Part shown: positions 16,362 through 25,234 of the stretch, piece after piece | Numbering within the stretch: position 1 is the stretch's first letter | Layout: every line of letters begins with the position of its first letter | Translations under genes and position numbers: made by a program | NCBI RefSeq assembly: GCF_012927325.1 | Contig: NZ_JABBGI010000024.1 | Span: 1-64,000 of the forward strand | Length of the DNA stretch: 64,000 nt | From: Chryseobacterium antibioticum | GTDB taxonomy: Bacteria; Bacteroidota; Bacteroidia; Flavobacteriales; Weeksellaceae | Direction of reading: 5' to 3' | The notes under the pieces: generated by a model | Databases searched by the model: none | What the model saw: the letters and a program-made list of their open reading frames with translations, nothing else | Told to the model about the DNA's origin: nothing

Positions 16362-19100
16362 TTACTGTATCACCAGTTTTAAAGTAAATAGTTTTCTTGT
16401 GTGAACTTTTACAAAGTATACTCCTTTCGGAAGATTTTCATTCACAAGGGAAAAACGTTGATTGTTGATGTTTTTTGATTCATACAACAGCTGTCCTGAT
16501 GCAGATACCAGCTCGATTTTCTCAATCGGGTAATCACTCTTGATGAAGGTAGGCTCGCCCGGTTTTGTAGGATTCGGGTATAACACTACATTTTTCTCTG
16601 TACTCTTTGTCTCTTCGGTTCCCAGCGTTCCGGATGTCACCTGAAACTGCTTCCTGTTTGAAACTTCTGTGTATGAGTCGTTCGTAAACATCACCATATA
16701 ATAATTCCCTGGCGTTGTAGGAAGCGCGGTTCCCTGGATCGTTTTGGTTCCCTGAGTAACCCCATCGAAATAAGTATAAGAAACAAAGTTATCATCTGGA
16801 GTCTGGATATTCTGGGGATAAATTCCCAGCCAGTCTTTGATAATCCCTGGAGAATCCGTCCATGAAGCTGTAATATTTTCACCTAATGTATAGACCGGCT
16901 TGTTGATCCATAGTTCTGTTACAATATCCCCTACTTTAAAGAATACCGGATCTCCGATTCCCGTATATCCATCTTCAAGAAGATACTGGGCATAATAATA
17001 TCCTTTCGGAAGGCCTGTAAAATTCAAGGTTCCTGAAGGAGTCGACACATAGCTCCATTTGATAGAAGTATTCGTTCCCGGTGTCTGTCCCATTTTATAA
17101 ATTCCAATCCAGTCTTTCACCAAATTCGGTCCGTTGCTGTAATTGATTACAACAGTTCCGCCTACAGGATAGGCATCCGCAGTAGCCTGCAGTTGTACTT
17201 TCGGGCCTACATAGAAGTTTTTTCTTCCAGTAATTTCAGTGTACCCTCCATTGGCGAAGAACCCTGCAAAATACTGTCCTTTATTAGCAAGACCATTCGT
17301 GAAAACAGCTGTTCCTGCCGTTTGCCCGTTCGTATAAAGGAAACTTTGAGAAGTGGTTGTAGCAGGCGTTTGTCCTTTTTTATAGATTCCTACCCAATCC
17401 TGCTGATTTCCAGGACCTCCTGTGTAAGTCGCGGTGATAGGTTCAGCTTGCGTATATTCGGTTTTATCTAATGTAAATGTAGGATTGGAAACCACACTTC
17501 CGGTCACCTCAAACTGTTTTACATCACTCCAGTCGCTCCATTCCAGGTTTCTGTCTCTGTAACGTACCTTTACATAATAGGTTCCGTTTGAAATAGAGTT
17601 TGCTGGAATCGTCGCTTTTGTAATATCAAGTCCCGCGTTTAAGTTTTTCGTTTTATCCGGTGTTCCGTTTCCTTCTTTTCCGAACCAGTTTTCATAGTCG
17701 CGGTAGAACTCTTTTTCAATGACAGAAAAATTGGCTGCTTTACTTATCTGAAACTGAGTGGTATTCAGGAGCTCTCCGTTTGATGAGGCAAAAGCACTTC
17801 CGTTCAAGGTCAGAGGTAAGGTTACCGATGTAGAAAAAGTATTGGTAACAGTCGGTTTTGAAGGCTTTGGTTGATTTTTATACCTGTGGAAAGTATCTAC
17901 CAATTCATTGTATTTTCTATTATACACTCCTCCTATTGAATAGGATTCTATATCTACTTTTCCGGTCTGTACATCTACTTCCACAATCTGGTAAGTCCAG
18001 TCTGTAAGGGTTTTCTGTACATCATCAAAATCCTGCTCATTAGACATTCCCCAATACTGATCCCATGCCGTTCCTCCGGAAATGATCTGGTAATTTGGGG
18101 TATCTTTTAACTGCCCTCTGTGGTACAGGTGATGGTGAGCTCCAACATGCATTAAATATTTATTGGAAGTCGTCAGCAACGGTACTGCATTGTTTCTTAC
18201 CCATGTAGAAATATCTCCTACATATTGTTCTGCCTGATACGGTCTGTGACTTAAAGAAATGATCCAGTCTACTGTAGGATCACCATTTGCTTCATTCAGG
18301 ATCTGAGAAAGCCAGGTCTGTTGTGCAGTACCTGTATGTTCAGAGCTTAAGCTTACAAACAGAACGTTTCCTGCCTGCTGTGCATAATAGTTTTCATTTC
18401 CGGATGCAATATTTTTATATTTAATTTCATCAATATAGAAATGAGCATAATAAGAATTCATTCCAAGAGTTCCGTAAGTCTCATGGTTTCCCACCGTCGT
18501 CTGGATTGGAAGATAAGGTGACAGTTTAATGTTCTTTTTAAAATGAACATTCTCATAATGATCTAGTGTACCAACGTCTACCTGATCCCCCACCATAAAG
18601 GTAAGAGCAATATTATCCGAAGGGTCGGAATTGGCTCCAAACTTCTGCTTTAATTTTTTATAAGCATTTAAAGTAAGGGAATCGTATCTTGGTTCCGCTT
18701 TGATCTGGTTGTCGCCCATGATCAGGAATCGTATTTTCCCGTCTGTGGTAACAGGCTGCCCTGGCAGAGGAAGTGTTCTGAAATTATAAACCGAGGATTC
18801 GCTGGTTCCGGTCTTTATTTTATAATAGTATTTTGTGTTTGGCTGCAGTCCTGCAACCTTTGCGGTATGGTAATAATAGTTGTTGTTATACCCTGTATCG
18901 GAAAAAATGTTGGTTGTTCCGGTAACCGTCACGTTCAGACTGGTTGGAGAGGTTCCGTAGATTACGGTTGTTTCGTTGTCGAAAGCTGTTTTCCAGTTGA
19001 CAATCATCGAATTTGGCGTCGGATTCTGCAGGTAGGGAAACAGAGCTTGCCCGAATGCCATCTGGACGGCAAAACAGAAAAAGAAGAAATAATGTTTCAT
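16362..19100 (-). CDS. Secreted purple acid phosphatase-like metallophosphoesterase, T9SS cargo
   Basis: This 912-residue protein begins with a signal peptide (about residues 1-18). A fibronectin-like purple acid phosphatase N-domain (about 20-112) follows, then a calcineurin-like phosphoesterase domain with metal ligands in MGDNQ (D130), GDQVD (from 171), GNHE (204-207) and GAHHHLYH. Three related beta-sandwich repeats follow (LDKTEYTQAEPITATYTG, then two more with DWIGIYK or DWLGIYP). The last 80 residues form a T9SS type A sorting domain (VVLYPNP... and PKGVYFVKV). It should be released or anchored at the cell surface and hydrolyse phosphate esters. The exact substrate is unknown. Confidence 0.9.
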   Translation of the reverse strand: MKHYFFFFCFAVQMAFGQALFPYLQNPTPNSMIVNWKTAFDNETTVIYGTSPTSLNVTVTGTTNIFSDTGYNNNYYYHTAKVAGLQPNTKYYYKIKTGTSESSVYNFRTLPLPGQPVTTDGKIRFLIMGDNQIKAEPRYDSLTLNAYKKLKQKFGANSDPSDNIALTFMVGDQVDVGTLDHYENVHFKKNIKLSPYLPIQTTVGNHETYGTLGMNSYYAHFYIDEIKYKNIASGNENYYAQQAGNVLFVSLSSEHTGTAQQTWLSQILNEANGDPTVDWIISLSHRPYQAEQYVGDISTWVRNNAVPLLTTSNKYLMHVGAHHHLYHRGQLKDTPNYQIISGGTAWDQYWGMSNEQDFDDVQKTLTDWTYQIVEVDVQTGKVDIESYSIGGVYNRKYNELVDTFHRYKNQPKPSKPTVTNTFSTSVTLPLTLNGSAFASSNGELLNTTQFQISKAANFSVIEKEFYRDYENWFGKEGNGTPDKTKNLNAGLDITKATIPANSISNGTYYVKVRYRDRNLEWSDWSDVKQFEVTGSVVSNPTFTLDKTEYTQAEPITATYTGGPGNQQDWVGIYKKGQTPATTTSQSFLYTNGQTAGTAVFTNGLANKGQYFAGFFANGGYTEITGRKNFYVGPKVQLQATADAYPVGGTVVINYSNGPNLVKDWIGIYKMGQTPGTNTSIKWSYVSTPSGTLNFTGLPKGYYYAQYLLEDGYTGIGDPVFFKVGDIVTELWINKPVYTLGENITASWTDSPGIIKDWLGIYPQNIQTPDDNFVSYTYFDGVTQGTKTIQGTALPTTPGNYYMVMFTNDSYTEVSNRKQFQVTSGTLGTEETKSTEKNVVLYPNPTKPGEPTFIKSDYPIEKIELVSASGQLLYESKNINNQRFSLVNENLPKGVYFVKVHTRKLFTLKLVIQ

Positions 19101-19289
19101 AATAGTTTACTTTTGTATAGATTTATTTCGATTTGTAAATCAGGTCCTTAAAAAAACAATGACCTGATTTTTTAATTTCGGGCAAAAGTAGACTTCCTAT
19201 ATAAACTGTACCTGTTGGGAGTTTAAAAGAACTGTTAATTTTCAGGCAGATTCGGGGTGAAAAAATTATAGTTTTTAGTACATTAATTA

Positions 19290-19322
19290 TTTGGTGGAAT
19301 CAAAAACTATTTTGTATCTTTG
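19290..19322 (+). promoter_or_regulatory. rplS promoter, Bacteroidota type
   Basis: TTTG at 19290-19293 and TATCTTTG at 19315-19322 are separated by 21 bases, a full match to the TTTG / TAnnTTTG promoter. It predicts a leader of about 65 bases before rplS. Confidence 0.8.
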
Positions 19323-19327
19323 CGACC

Positions 19328-19375
19328 TGTTATTCAACCTCTGACGAAGAACGTGTAAGTTGCTTAGCTTTAACA
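19328..19375 (+). ncRNA. Possible structured leader of rplS
   Basis: Nested complementary segments are visible: TGTTA (19328-19332) with TAACA (19371-19375), CAAC (19335-19338) with GTTG (19359-19362), and ACG (19344-19346) with CGT (19352-19354). It ends just before the AT-rich ribosome-binding region. Ribosomal protein leaders that bind L19 are known in other phyla; the assignment here is inference. Confidence 0.4.
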
Positions 19376-19391
19376 TTTTATTTTATTAAAA

Positions 19392-19748
19392 ATGGATTTA
19401 TTAAAGTACGTACAAGATCAGTACATTACTAAAAAAGATTTCCCTGAATTCAAAGCAGGAGACACAATTACTGTGTATTACGAAATTAAAGAAGGACAAA
19501 AAACCAGAACTCAGTTCTTCAAAGGTACCGTTATTCAATTGAGAGGTACTGGAGCTACAAAAACATTCACAATCAGAAAAATGAGTGGTGATGTAGGTGT
19601 AGAAAGAGTATTCCCTATCAACATGCCTGCCCTTCAAAAAATTGAAGTTGACAGAAAAGGTAGAGTTAGAAGATCTAGAATTTATTATTTCAGAGACCTT
19701 AGAGGTAAAAAAGCTAGAATCAAAGACGCTGCTTACAAGAAAAAGTAA
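19392..19748 (+). CDS. rplS: 50S ribosomal protein L19
   Basis: This 118-residue protein has the full L19 pattern: KKDFPEFKAGDTITVYYEIKEG, TQFFKGTVIQLRG, TFTIRKMSGDVGVERVFP and the C-terminal SRIYYFRDLRGKKARI. L19 sits at the interface of the 30S and 50S subunits. It stands alone here rather than in the trmD/rimM operon typical of Proteobacteria. A good promoter lies upstream, and a terminator follows 20 bases after the stop. Confidence 0.98.
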   Translation: MDLLKYVQDQYITKKDFPEFKAGDTITVYYEIKEGQKTRTQFFKGTVIQLRGTGATKTFTIRKMSGDVGVERVFPINMPALQKIEVDRKGRVRRSRIYYFRDLRGKKARIKDAAYKKK

Positions 19749-19768
19749 TTCAGACAACAATACATACA

Positions 19769-19800
19769 AAAAGAGGCTATCTAATTCAGATAGTCTCTTT
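19769..19800 (+). terminator. Rho-independent terminator of rplS
   Basis: Stem AAAGAG-G-CTATCT / AGATAG-T-CTCTTT with one internal mismatch and a five-base loop, ending in a T-run. Confidence 0.8.
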
Positions 19801-20160
19801 TTATTTTGATAAACAGTGGTGGCTTCGAGAGCCTTAAACCCTGTTTCCTATATTATTCAAAAAATTATTGTTAATCTCGTTCTTTTGTCTTGAAACAAAA
19901 TGAACCAAAAGTTCAAGACTGGAATCTTTCACTAAAAATTAAAACTTACTCTTAAAATTCCCAAAACTCGCGCGGGTTTAAAATTGTTGTTTCAGTTCAA
20001 TATTTCGTCCGCACTCAGACAGTGGGAATTTTTTAACGGATTAAGTTATAATTTTTTTAACGCTACAGCTTCCTATGTCAACTATAGACTACCTAATATT
20101 CAGTGAAGTACAACCGATTCAATATCAGTCGCGACCTTAGCCTTATAATTTATCTCAACA
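19801..20160. repeat. Gene-free stretch resembling a dispersed flavobacterial repeat
   Basis: About 360 bases hold no gene. The part from about 19880 to 20060 (TTTTGTCTTGAAACAAAATG, then CAAAAGTTCAAGACTGG, and two TTTTTTAACG motifs near 20032 and 20053) resembles, from memory, a repeat seen in many flavobacterial intergenic regions. This was not checked by search. Confidence 0.4.
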
Positions 20161-21156
20161 TTACTTAATAAAATCATACAAAGTATTCCAAAATTTATCA
20201 TAAACTTCTATGTGAGGAAGATGCCCTACATTTTCAAATTCAACTAATTTTGATCCAGCAATTTCATGTTGTGTCTTTTTACCCAGTTCCTGATACTGTC
20301 CCATTTTAGGCTGTAGCTCTTTAGGCGCTCTGTCCTTTCCTATTGCCGTTCTGTCTCTTGTTCCAATGATAAGCAGTGTAGGTACTTTTATATTTTTAAA
20401 TTCATAACAGACAGGTTGGTTATAGATCATATCTGAGGTCAGGGCAGCATCCCAGGCTACCTGCGGATAATCTTTATGAAGCGTCCATCCGGCGATAAGG
20501 TCCAGCCAAGGTTGATATTCTTCTTTCCACTTATTATCGTAATAGAATTTCAGCTGATAGTTTTTGTAGGTTTCAGCCGTATTTTTCAGTTCCGACTGAT
20601 ATGCCTGATCTACGGTCTGATACGCTGCAAAAGTTTTATAATCTTCCAGTCCAATAGGATTTTCAAGAATCAGTTTCTGTACTTTTTCAGGATAAAGGAG
20701 TGTAAACCTGGTTGCTACCATTCCTCCCATGGAATGCCCCAATACGATTGTTTTATCAATCTGAAGCTTGTCCAATATAGCTTTTGTATTTTCAGCCAGC
20801 TGCGAAAAAGAGAACTGATAACTTTGAGGTTTTGAAGATTTTCCAAATCCTATCTGATCCGGAATAATCACTCTGAACCCCTTCTCTGAAAGGTCTTTCG
20901 CAGTCTTCTCCCAATAGGCTCCATTAAAATTTTTTCCATGGAGAAGCATGATGGTTTTTCCATTCGGCTTTTGGGGTTGTACATCCATATAAGCCATCTT
21001 CAGATCATTATTTTGAGACTTAAGATCTATATAATGGACTGCGTACGGATATTGATATTCGGACAGCATTGCATCCAGTGGCTTTACCTGTGAAAACAGT
21101 AACGTTGCTGCAGCTGATATCATGATCACTACCATTGTTTTTCTGAAATATTTCAT
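20161..21156 (-). CDS. Exported alpha/beta hydrolase
   Basis: This 331-residue protein has a signal peptide (about residues 1-23) and an alpha/beta hydrolase fold. The nucleophile is S142 in the GHSMGG elbow, the oxyanion region is LLHGKNFNG, an Asp is in GTRDRT and the catalytic His is in VGHLPHIE. It resembles esterases and C-C bond hydrolases; the substrate is unknown. The ATG at 21156 was chosen because a start at 21201 would put a stretch of charged and hydrophobic residues before the signal peptide. It lies in a minus-strand run with the EamA permease gene upstream, but a terminator separates them. Confidence 0.88.
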   Translation of the reverse strand: MKYFRKTMVVIMISAAATLLFSQVKPLDAMLSEYQYPYAVHYIDLKSQNNDLKMAYMDVQPQKPNGKTIMLLHGKNFNGAYWEKTAKDLSEKGFRVIIPDQIGFGKSSKPQSYQFSFSQLAENTKAILDKLQIDKTIVLGHSMGGMVATRFTLLYPEKVQKLILENPIGLEDYKTFAAYQTVDQAYQSELKNTAETYKNYQLKFYYDNKWKEEYQPWLDLIAGWTLHKDYPQVAWDAALTSDMIYNQPVCYEFKNIKVPTLLIIGTRDRTAIGKDRAPKELQPKMGQYQELGKKTQHEIAGSKLVEFENVGHLPHIEVYDKFWNTLYDFIK

Positions 21157-21190
21157 GAAGATCTTTATTTTAAATATTAAAATTAAAAAA

Positions 21191-21212
21191 AACCGATCCA
21201 AAAGGAACGGTC
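21191..21212 (-). terminator. Terminator of the EamA permease gene
   Basis: An ACCG-A-TCC / GGA-A-CGGT stem with one internal mismatch and a four-base loop; on the minus strand it runs into a long T-run (A-run on the plus strand). Confidence 0.65.
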
Positions 21213-21238
21213 TTTAATACTATTTATGATTATTTTTT

Positions 21239-22219
21239 TTAAGCTACTTCTACTACTTTCAGTTCTTTTTTTGCCGGAAGATTCATCAGAACAATGGCAA
21301 AAAGAATAAGAATGATTCCTCCCCACTGTACCAGCAAGACTTTTTCACCTAATAAAACGAAAGCCATCGTTACTGAAACCGGAAGTTCCAATGATGAAAC
21401 AATACTTCCCAGCCCAAGTCCTGCATTCGGGAAACCTACATTAAATAAGATCGGCGGAATAATCGTTCCAAATAAAGCCAAAACAAATCCGTACGTCCAG
21501 AATATTGAATAATTAAATGAGTGAATATGCTCTGTATTTTCCGTAAAATTAAGGTATACTGACTTTAAACCGTCAAAATACATAGGTCCGATCTGAGCAA
21601 AAAACAGGAATGCAAATACCACCACTGCCCCACCACAAAGCATGACCATACTTTTCCTGAATACCGGCAGACGTGTAGCCAGTGTATTGGATGTAAACAT
21701 GGTCATTGTATAGGACGCTGCAGCCATTAAGCCCCAAAAAATACCGTGCCAGTCAAGCTCTATATCCATATTGATCAGATTAGTAGCCAATATAGTACCT
21801 ACCAGTACAATGATCACGGAGACTACTTTTCTTGCATTGGGTAATTTTCTTGTTATAAAACTTTCTACCACAACACTAAACCAAACAGACTGCATCAACA
21901 GGACAATCGCTATGGAAACATTGATATACTGAACCGCAATATAATAGAACAGACTCGTACACCCTAAAGATGTTCCTGCAATCATCAACATTCTCACTTC
22001 TTTAGCACTTGGAGACGAAAGTTTTTGTTTTGATGTGATCGTCTGAATGAAATTCAGGATCAGAAGTCCCACAATTCCCAGCAAAAACTGAGAAGTAGTG
22101 ACTTCAGAGGTAGTATAACCATCCTGATAAGCCATTTTTACAAATGTAGCCAGCATTCCGTATATACTAGCCCCAATTCCTACGAATAAAACCCCCTTGA
22201 GTATATTTTTCTTCTTCAT
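21239..22219 (-). CDS. EamA/DMT family permease
   Basis: This 326-residue inner-membrane protein has about ten transmembrane segments in two EamA repeats, as in RhaT- and YdcZ-type drug/metabolite transporters. Segments such as SIAIVLLMQSVWFSVVVE and LGSIVSSLELPVSVTMAFVL match the conserved helix ends before each repeat boundary. It probably exports a small metabolite, not predictable from sequence. It lies between the alpha/beta hydrolase and the M36 peptidase gene on the same strand, with terminators on both sides. Confidence 0.88.
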   Translation of the reverse strand: MKKKNILKGVLFVGIGASIYGMLATFVKMAYQDGYTTSEVTTSQFLLGIVGLLILNFIQTITSKQKLSSPSAKEVRMLMIAGTSLGCTSLFYYIAVQYINVSIAIVLLMQSVWFSVVVESFITRKLPNARKVVSVIIVLVGTILATNLINMDIELDWHGIFWGLMAAASYTMTMFTSNTLATRLPVFRKSMVMLCGGAVVVFAFLFFAQIGPMYFDGLKSVYLNFTENTEHIHSFNYSIFWTYGFVLALFGTIIPPILFNVGFPNAGLGLGSIVSSLELPVSVTMAFVLLGEKVLLVQWGGIILILFAIVLMNLPAKKELKVVEVA

Positions 22220-22293
22220 AATTTTTTTACAGCTTGCAAAGTTACGACATAATAATGGAAATATCCAGAGAGGTCAATATGATAGATAAATAA

Positions 22294-22321
22294 AATCGCC
22301 GCAAGCAAGCTTGCAGCGATT
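22294..22321 (-). terminator. Terminator of the M36 peptidase gene
   Basis: AATCGC / GCGATT and GCAAGC / GCTTGC stack into one stem with a single mismatch, about 25 bases after the stop codon. Confidence 0.7.
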
Positions 22322-22346
22322 CTCAAAAAATTGATTTATGTAGTAA

Positions 22347-24950
22347 TTATTTCTTAACGATTACTTTAGATGAAGCCTCGAAACCAAGGCCTTTTACTTT
22401 CACCATATAAGTTCCGTTTACTAATTTATTTGTAGAAACAGCTTTCTTGGCATCCGGAGAAATTTTATCTTCTGAAGAAACCATCTTTCCTGACATATCA
22501 TAGATTTCTAAGCTTACTTTTCCAATAGTGCTGCTTGGGAAGTTGATGTAAAACTCATCTTTAGCAGGGTTTGGATAGATAGAGATCTTATTTTTAGCAG
22601 CCTGTACCTCTTCTGTTGACAATGCAGCACATCCTTCAGGAAGGGTAAAGCTTTCAGTCTGATCGTTGATGTTCGTCATAGATCCCGCTGTAGCACCTAC
22701 TCCTAATCCTCTTTTTGCAAAAACTCTCCAGATCATACATTTATCCACTCCAGCTGTTGTTGCCAATTCAGCCTGAAGAATAGCATCTCTTCCATTAATA
22801 AAATTGGGATTACATACCTGAAGTTTCAGTGCGTTTGTTACCAATTGAAGCACTCTTGCACTTCCGCTGGTAGCGTTAGCTGTTACATCAGATGCATAGC
22901 CGTATTTTTCAACGTACTTCCAGTTTAGATCCCATAACATGCTAGCCCAGATGAATCCGATAGAGTGTGAATCAGGTACGATATTTCCACTCTGGTTTGT
23001 ATACTCCATACCATTTGTATCCCCATAAGTATAATCATTAATGCCGAAATCTGGAGAATACTTTGCGGGTCTGATACCTCCGCCTGTTGGAGTTTGTCCC
23101 GCAGCATAAGTAGCCATACCCCTAGCAACTGAAGCATTATCTCCAGGTCTATTGGTTAGCATGAGAGCGAAAAAGTCTGACCATCCCTCTCCCATCTGTT
23201 CTTTACTTGAACTTGAGCTTAAGCAGGTATATCCGTTTCCTGTTAATCTGTTAGAAATCCCATGTCCATACTCATGAGTGATGATACCATTGTCAAAACT
23301 TCCATCTGGCGTTACAGCAGAAGCTGGATCATTTTTCAGTGTCACATTGACTGTTGTATTTGCAGCAAGCTGAGTTTTGATATATTCACCTTCAGGATTT
23401 AAGATAATTACTGACGGAATTGTAATCGTAGCATCAGCTCCTGACATCTGTGTAGGGAAATTTGTAGCTCCTACATTATTATATATAATAGCACCAATAG
23501 CTCCTGCATCCTGTGCATTTTTCACTTTCAATGTGAATGGACAGTTTGTACCACCTCTTTCCATCAATCCAATTTTCCCGGTAAGAGATCCTGCAGGAAG
23601 TGCTGTACAACCATCAATTACCGAAGCAAGCTGCACATTACCAGTAACTCCTACAGCATCTAATGCAGGTCCAAACTGAGCAGTCCCAATGGCTGGATTG
23701 CGGCCAGTTGCTACACCTGGGGTATTATAATAGAATAATTGATTCACTGTAGACCATAAATACATCTGCATAGTTGGTCTAGTTCCATCCATGGGTGTTG
23801 CAAAATTTGCATTATTACTACCACCACCATCTTGTGCTTCAGCTTTTACATAATCATTTCCAGCACCTCCATTTGTAAAATTATTCTGTTGGAAATTTCT
23901 GGCTGATTCGGTAAATCCAAATTTATAAAATACATCATGAATCCTATTATTTACATAAAATAAATTGGTAATCGAAGCATTTTGATTGCTAAAAGAATCT
24001 GCATGAATATTAAAAGGAAAGTCAAAATTCCGAGAAGCACCCCCATCTGCCGATATACCACTATTTAAGCCACCCGCATCTTCATATGCATGCACATTAT
24101 TCCCTCTTGTAGAAGTATAGTGAGTAGTTCCGTCAGAATGCCATCCTTCTGGTGAAGATGCCAACATCCAAGGATTTGAAACAAGAGATCTATTACCGAA
24201 TGTAGGAGCTTCTATAGGAAATGGAAATACATTGTACGAAGCATTGTCAGGTACTAAAAAAGCAGCTGCTTGGTTTAATAAATTGATAGGTCCTATAAGT
24301 TGATTCTTAGCTACACTTTCATGATCGTGAGAATAAGCACCGTGTTCAAAATTACATGATAAATTTAAATCAAGCTTACTGATAATCTCTCCTGTAGAAG
24401 CATTGACCAAGATATTCCAGTAGCTTTCAGATTTTGGTTCTCTTAAAGAATACTCATAGGCAAGTTTTAAATCACCTCTGTCTTCAACATATACCAGCCT
24501 TTGTTTTGCTGCACTTCCTGTTACAGGCTCAGATTCAGAAAAACCAATAATAGGCAGATTTGATATCTCATCTTTTCTTAAATCTTTTGCAATAGCCTGA
24601 AGTGCTTCACTTTTAGTAACTGTTGTATTTTTAGGAGCAGATACAGAATAATCTTTTACAAAGTTATCTGTGTAGTACACTATTTTGTTATCCCTGACAA
24701 GGGCTGTTCCTACAGAGCTGTACACCGGCAAACCGTTATACATCTGCTGAAACTTTACAACATCTCCGTTCATTGACTTTGAAGAATCAACATTGTCAAT
24801 AACGAAACTGGTAAGATCGTTTTTCTTATATTCTCTCGTTTTGTTTTGAGAAATATAATCTTTAACTAACTTCTCGTTATCTTGTGAAAATAAACTAGAA
24901 GGAAACACTGCGAATGCAGCAAATAAAAGAGGTAGAGTTATCTTTTTCAT
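22347..24950 (-). CDS. Secreted M36 (fungalysin-like) metallopeptidase, T9SS cargo
   Basis: This 867-residue protease has a signal peptide (about residues 1-23), an FTP inhibitory propeptide (about 30-190) and an M36 catalytic domain. Zinc ligands are H559 and H563 in HEYGH, with E560 as the catalytic base and E588 in GEGWSD as third ligand. A PA (protease-associated) domain is inserted before the catalytic motif (about 400-530, including LMERGGTNCPFTLKVKNAQ). The C-terminal 80 residues are a T9SS type A sorting domain (ISIYPNPAKDEFYINFP ... VNGTYMVKVKG). It is a secreted broad-range protease for nutrition or host protein breakdown. Start and length fit the family. Confidence 0.94.
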   Translation of the reverse strand: MKKITLPLLFAAFAVFPSSLFSQDNEKLVKDYISQNKTREYKKNDLTSFVIDNVDSSKSMNGDVVKFQQMYNGLPVYSSVGTALVRDNKIVYYTDNFVKDYSVSAPKNTTVTKSEALQAIAKDLRKDEISNLPIIGFSESEPVTGSAAKQRLVYVEDRGDLKLAYEYSLREPKSESYWNILVNASTGEIISKLDLNLSCNFEHGAYSHDHESVAKNQLIGPINLLNQAAAFLVPDNASYNVFPFPIEAPTFGNRSLVSNPWMLASSPEGWHSDGTTHYTSTRGNNVHAYEDAGGLNSGISADGGASRNFDFPFNIHADSFSNQNASITNLFYVNNRIHDVFYKFGFTESARNFQQNNFTNGGAGNDYVKAEAQDGGGSNNANFATPMDGTRPTMQMYLWSTVNQLFYYNTPGVATGRNPAIGTAQFGPALDAVGVTGNVQLASVIDGCTALPAGSLTGKIGLMERGGTNCPFTLKVKNAQDAGAIGAIIYNNVGATNFPTQMSGADATITIPSVIILNPEGEYIKTQLAANTTVNVTLKNDPASAVTPDGSFDNGIITHEYGHGISNRLTGNGYTCLSSSSSKEQMGEGWSDFFALMLTNRPGDNASVARGMATYAAGQTPTGGGIRPAKYSPDFGINDYTYGDTNGMEYTNQSGNIVPDSHSIGFIWASMLWDLNWKYVEKYGYASDVTANATSGSARVLQLVTNALKLQVCNPNFINGRDAILQAELATTAGVDKCMIWRVFAKRGLGVGATAGSMTNINDQTESFTLPEGCAALSTEEVQAAKNKISIYPNPAKDEFYINFPSSTIGKVSLEIYDMSGKMVSSEDKISPDAKKAVSTNKLVNGTYMVKVKGLGFEASSKVIVKK

Positions 24951-25189
24951 TTTTACTAATAAAGGCGCTAATGTACAAATAATTCACAATTAATAAACTT
25001 TTTTAAGAAATTATTTATAAAAATAAAATATTTACATAAAAGAACTCTCATTACTGGGATTTTTATCATTTCTACAATTAAGCTATAGCAGATCATTTCA
25101 TTATAAAAACTGTCCTGAGGTCCATTAATTAACTGATTACATTTTCGAAATTAATAAGGATAAAGAAATTTCAAAATCGGGCATAAAAA

Positions 25190-25211
25190 AAGCCGCTCAA
25201 ATGAGCGGCTT
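25190..25211 (-). terminator. Terminator of rpsA
   Basis: A nine-base perfect stem (AAGCCGCTC / GAGCGGCTT) followed, on the minus strand, by a seven-base T-run. The rest of 24951-25189 shows no gene. Confidence 0.88.
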
Positions 25212-25234
25212 AATATGATCTAATGGTTCAAAGA

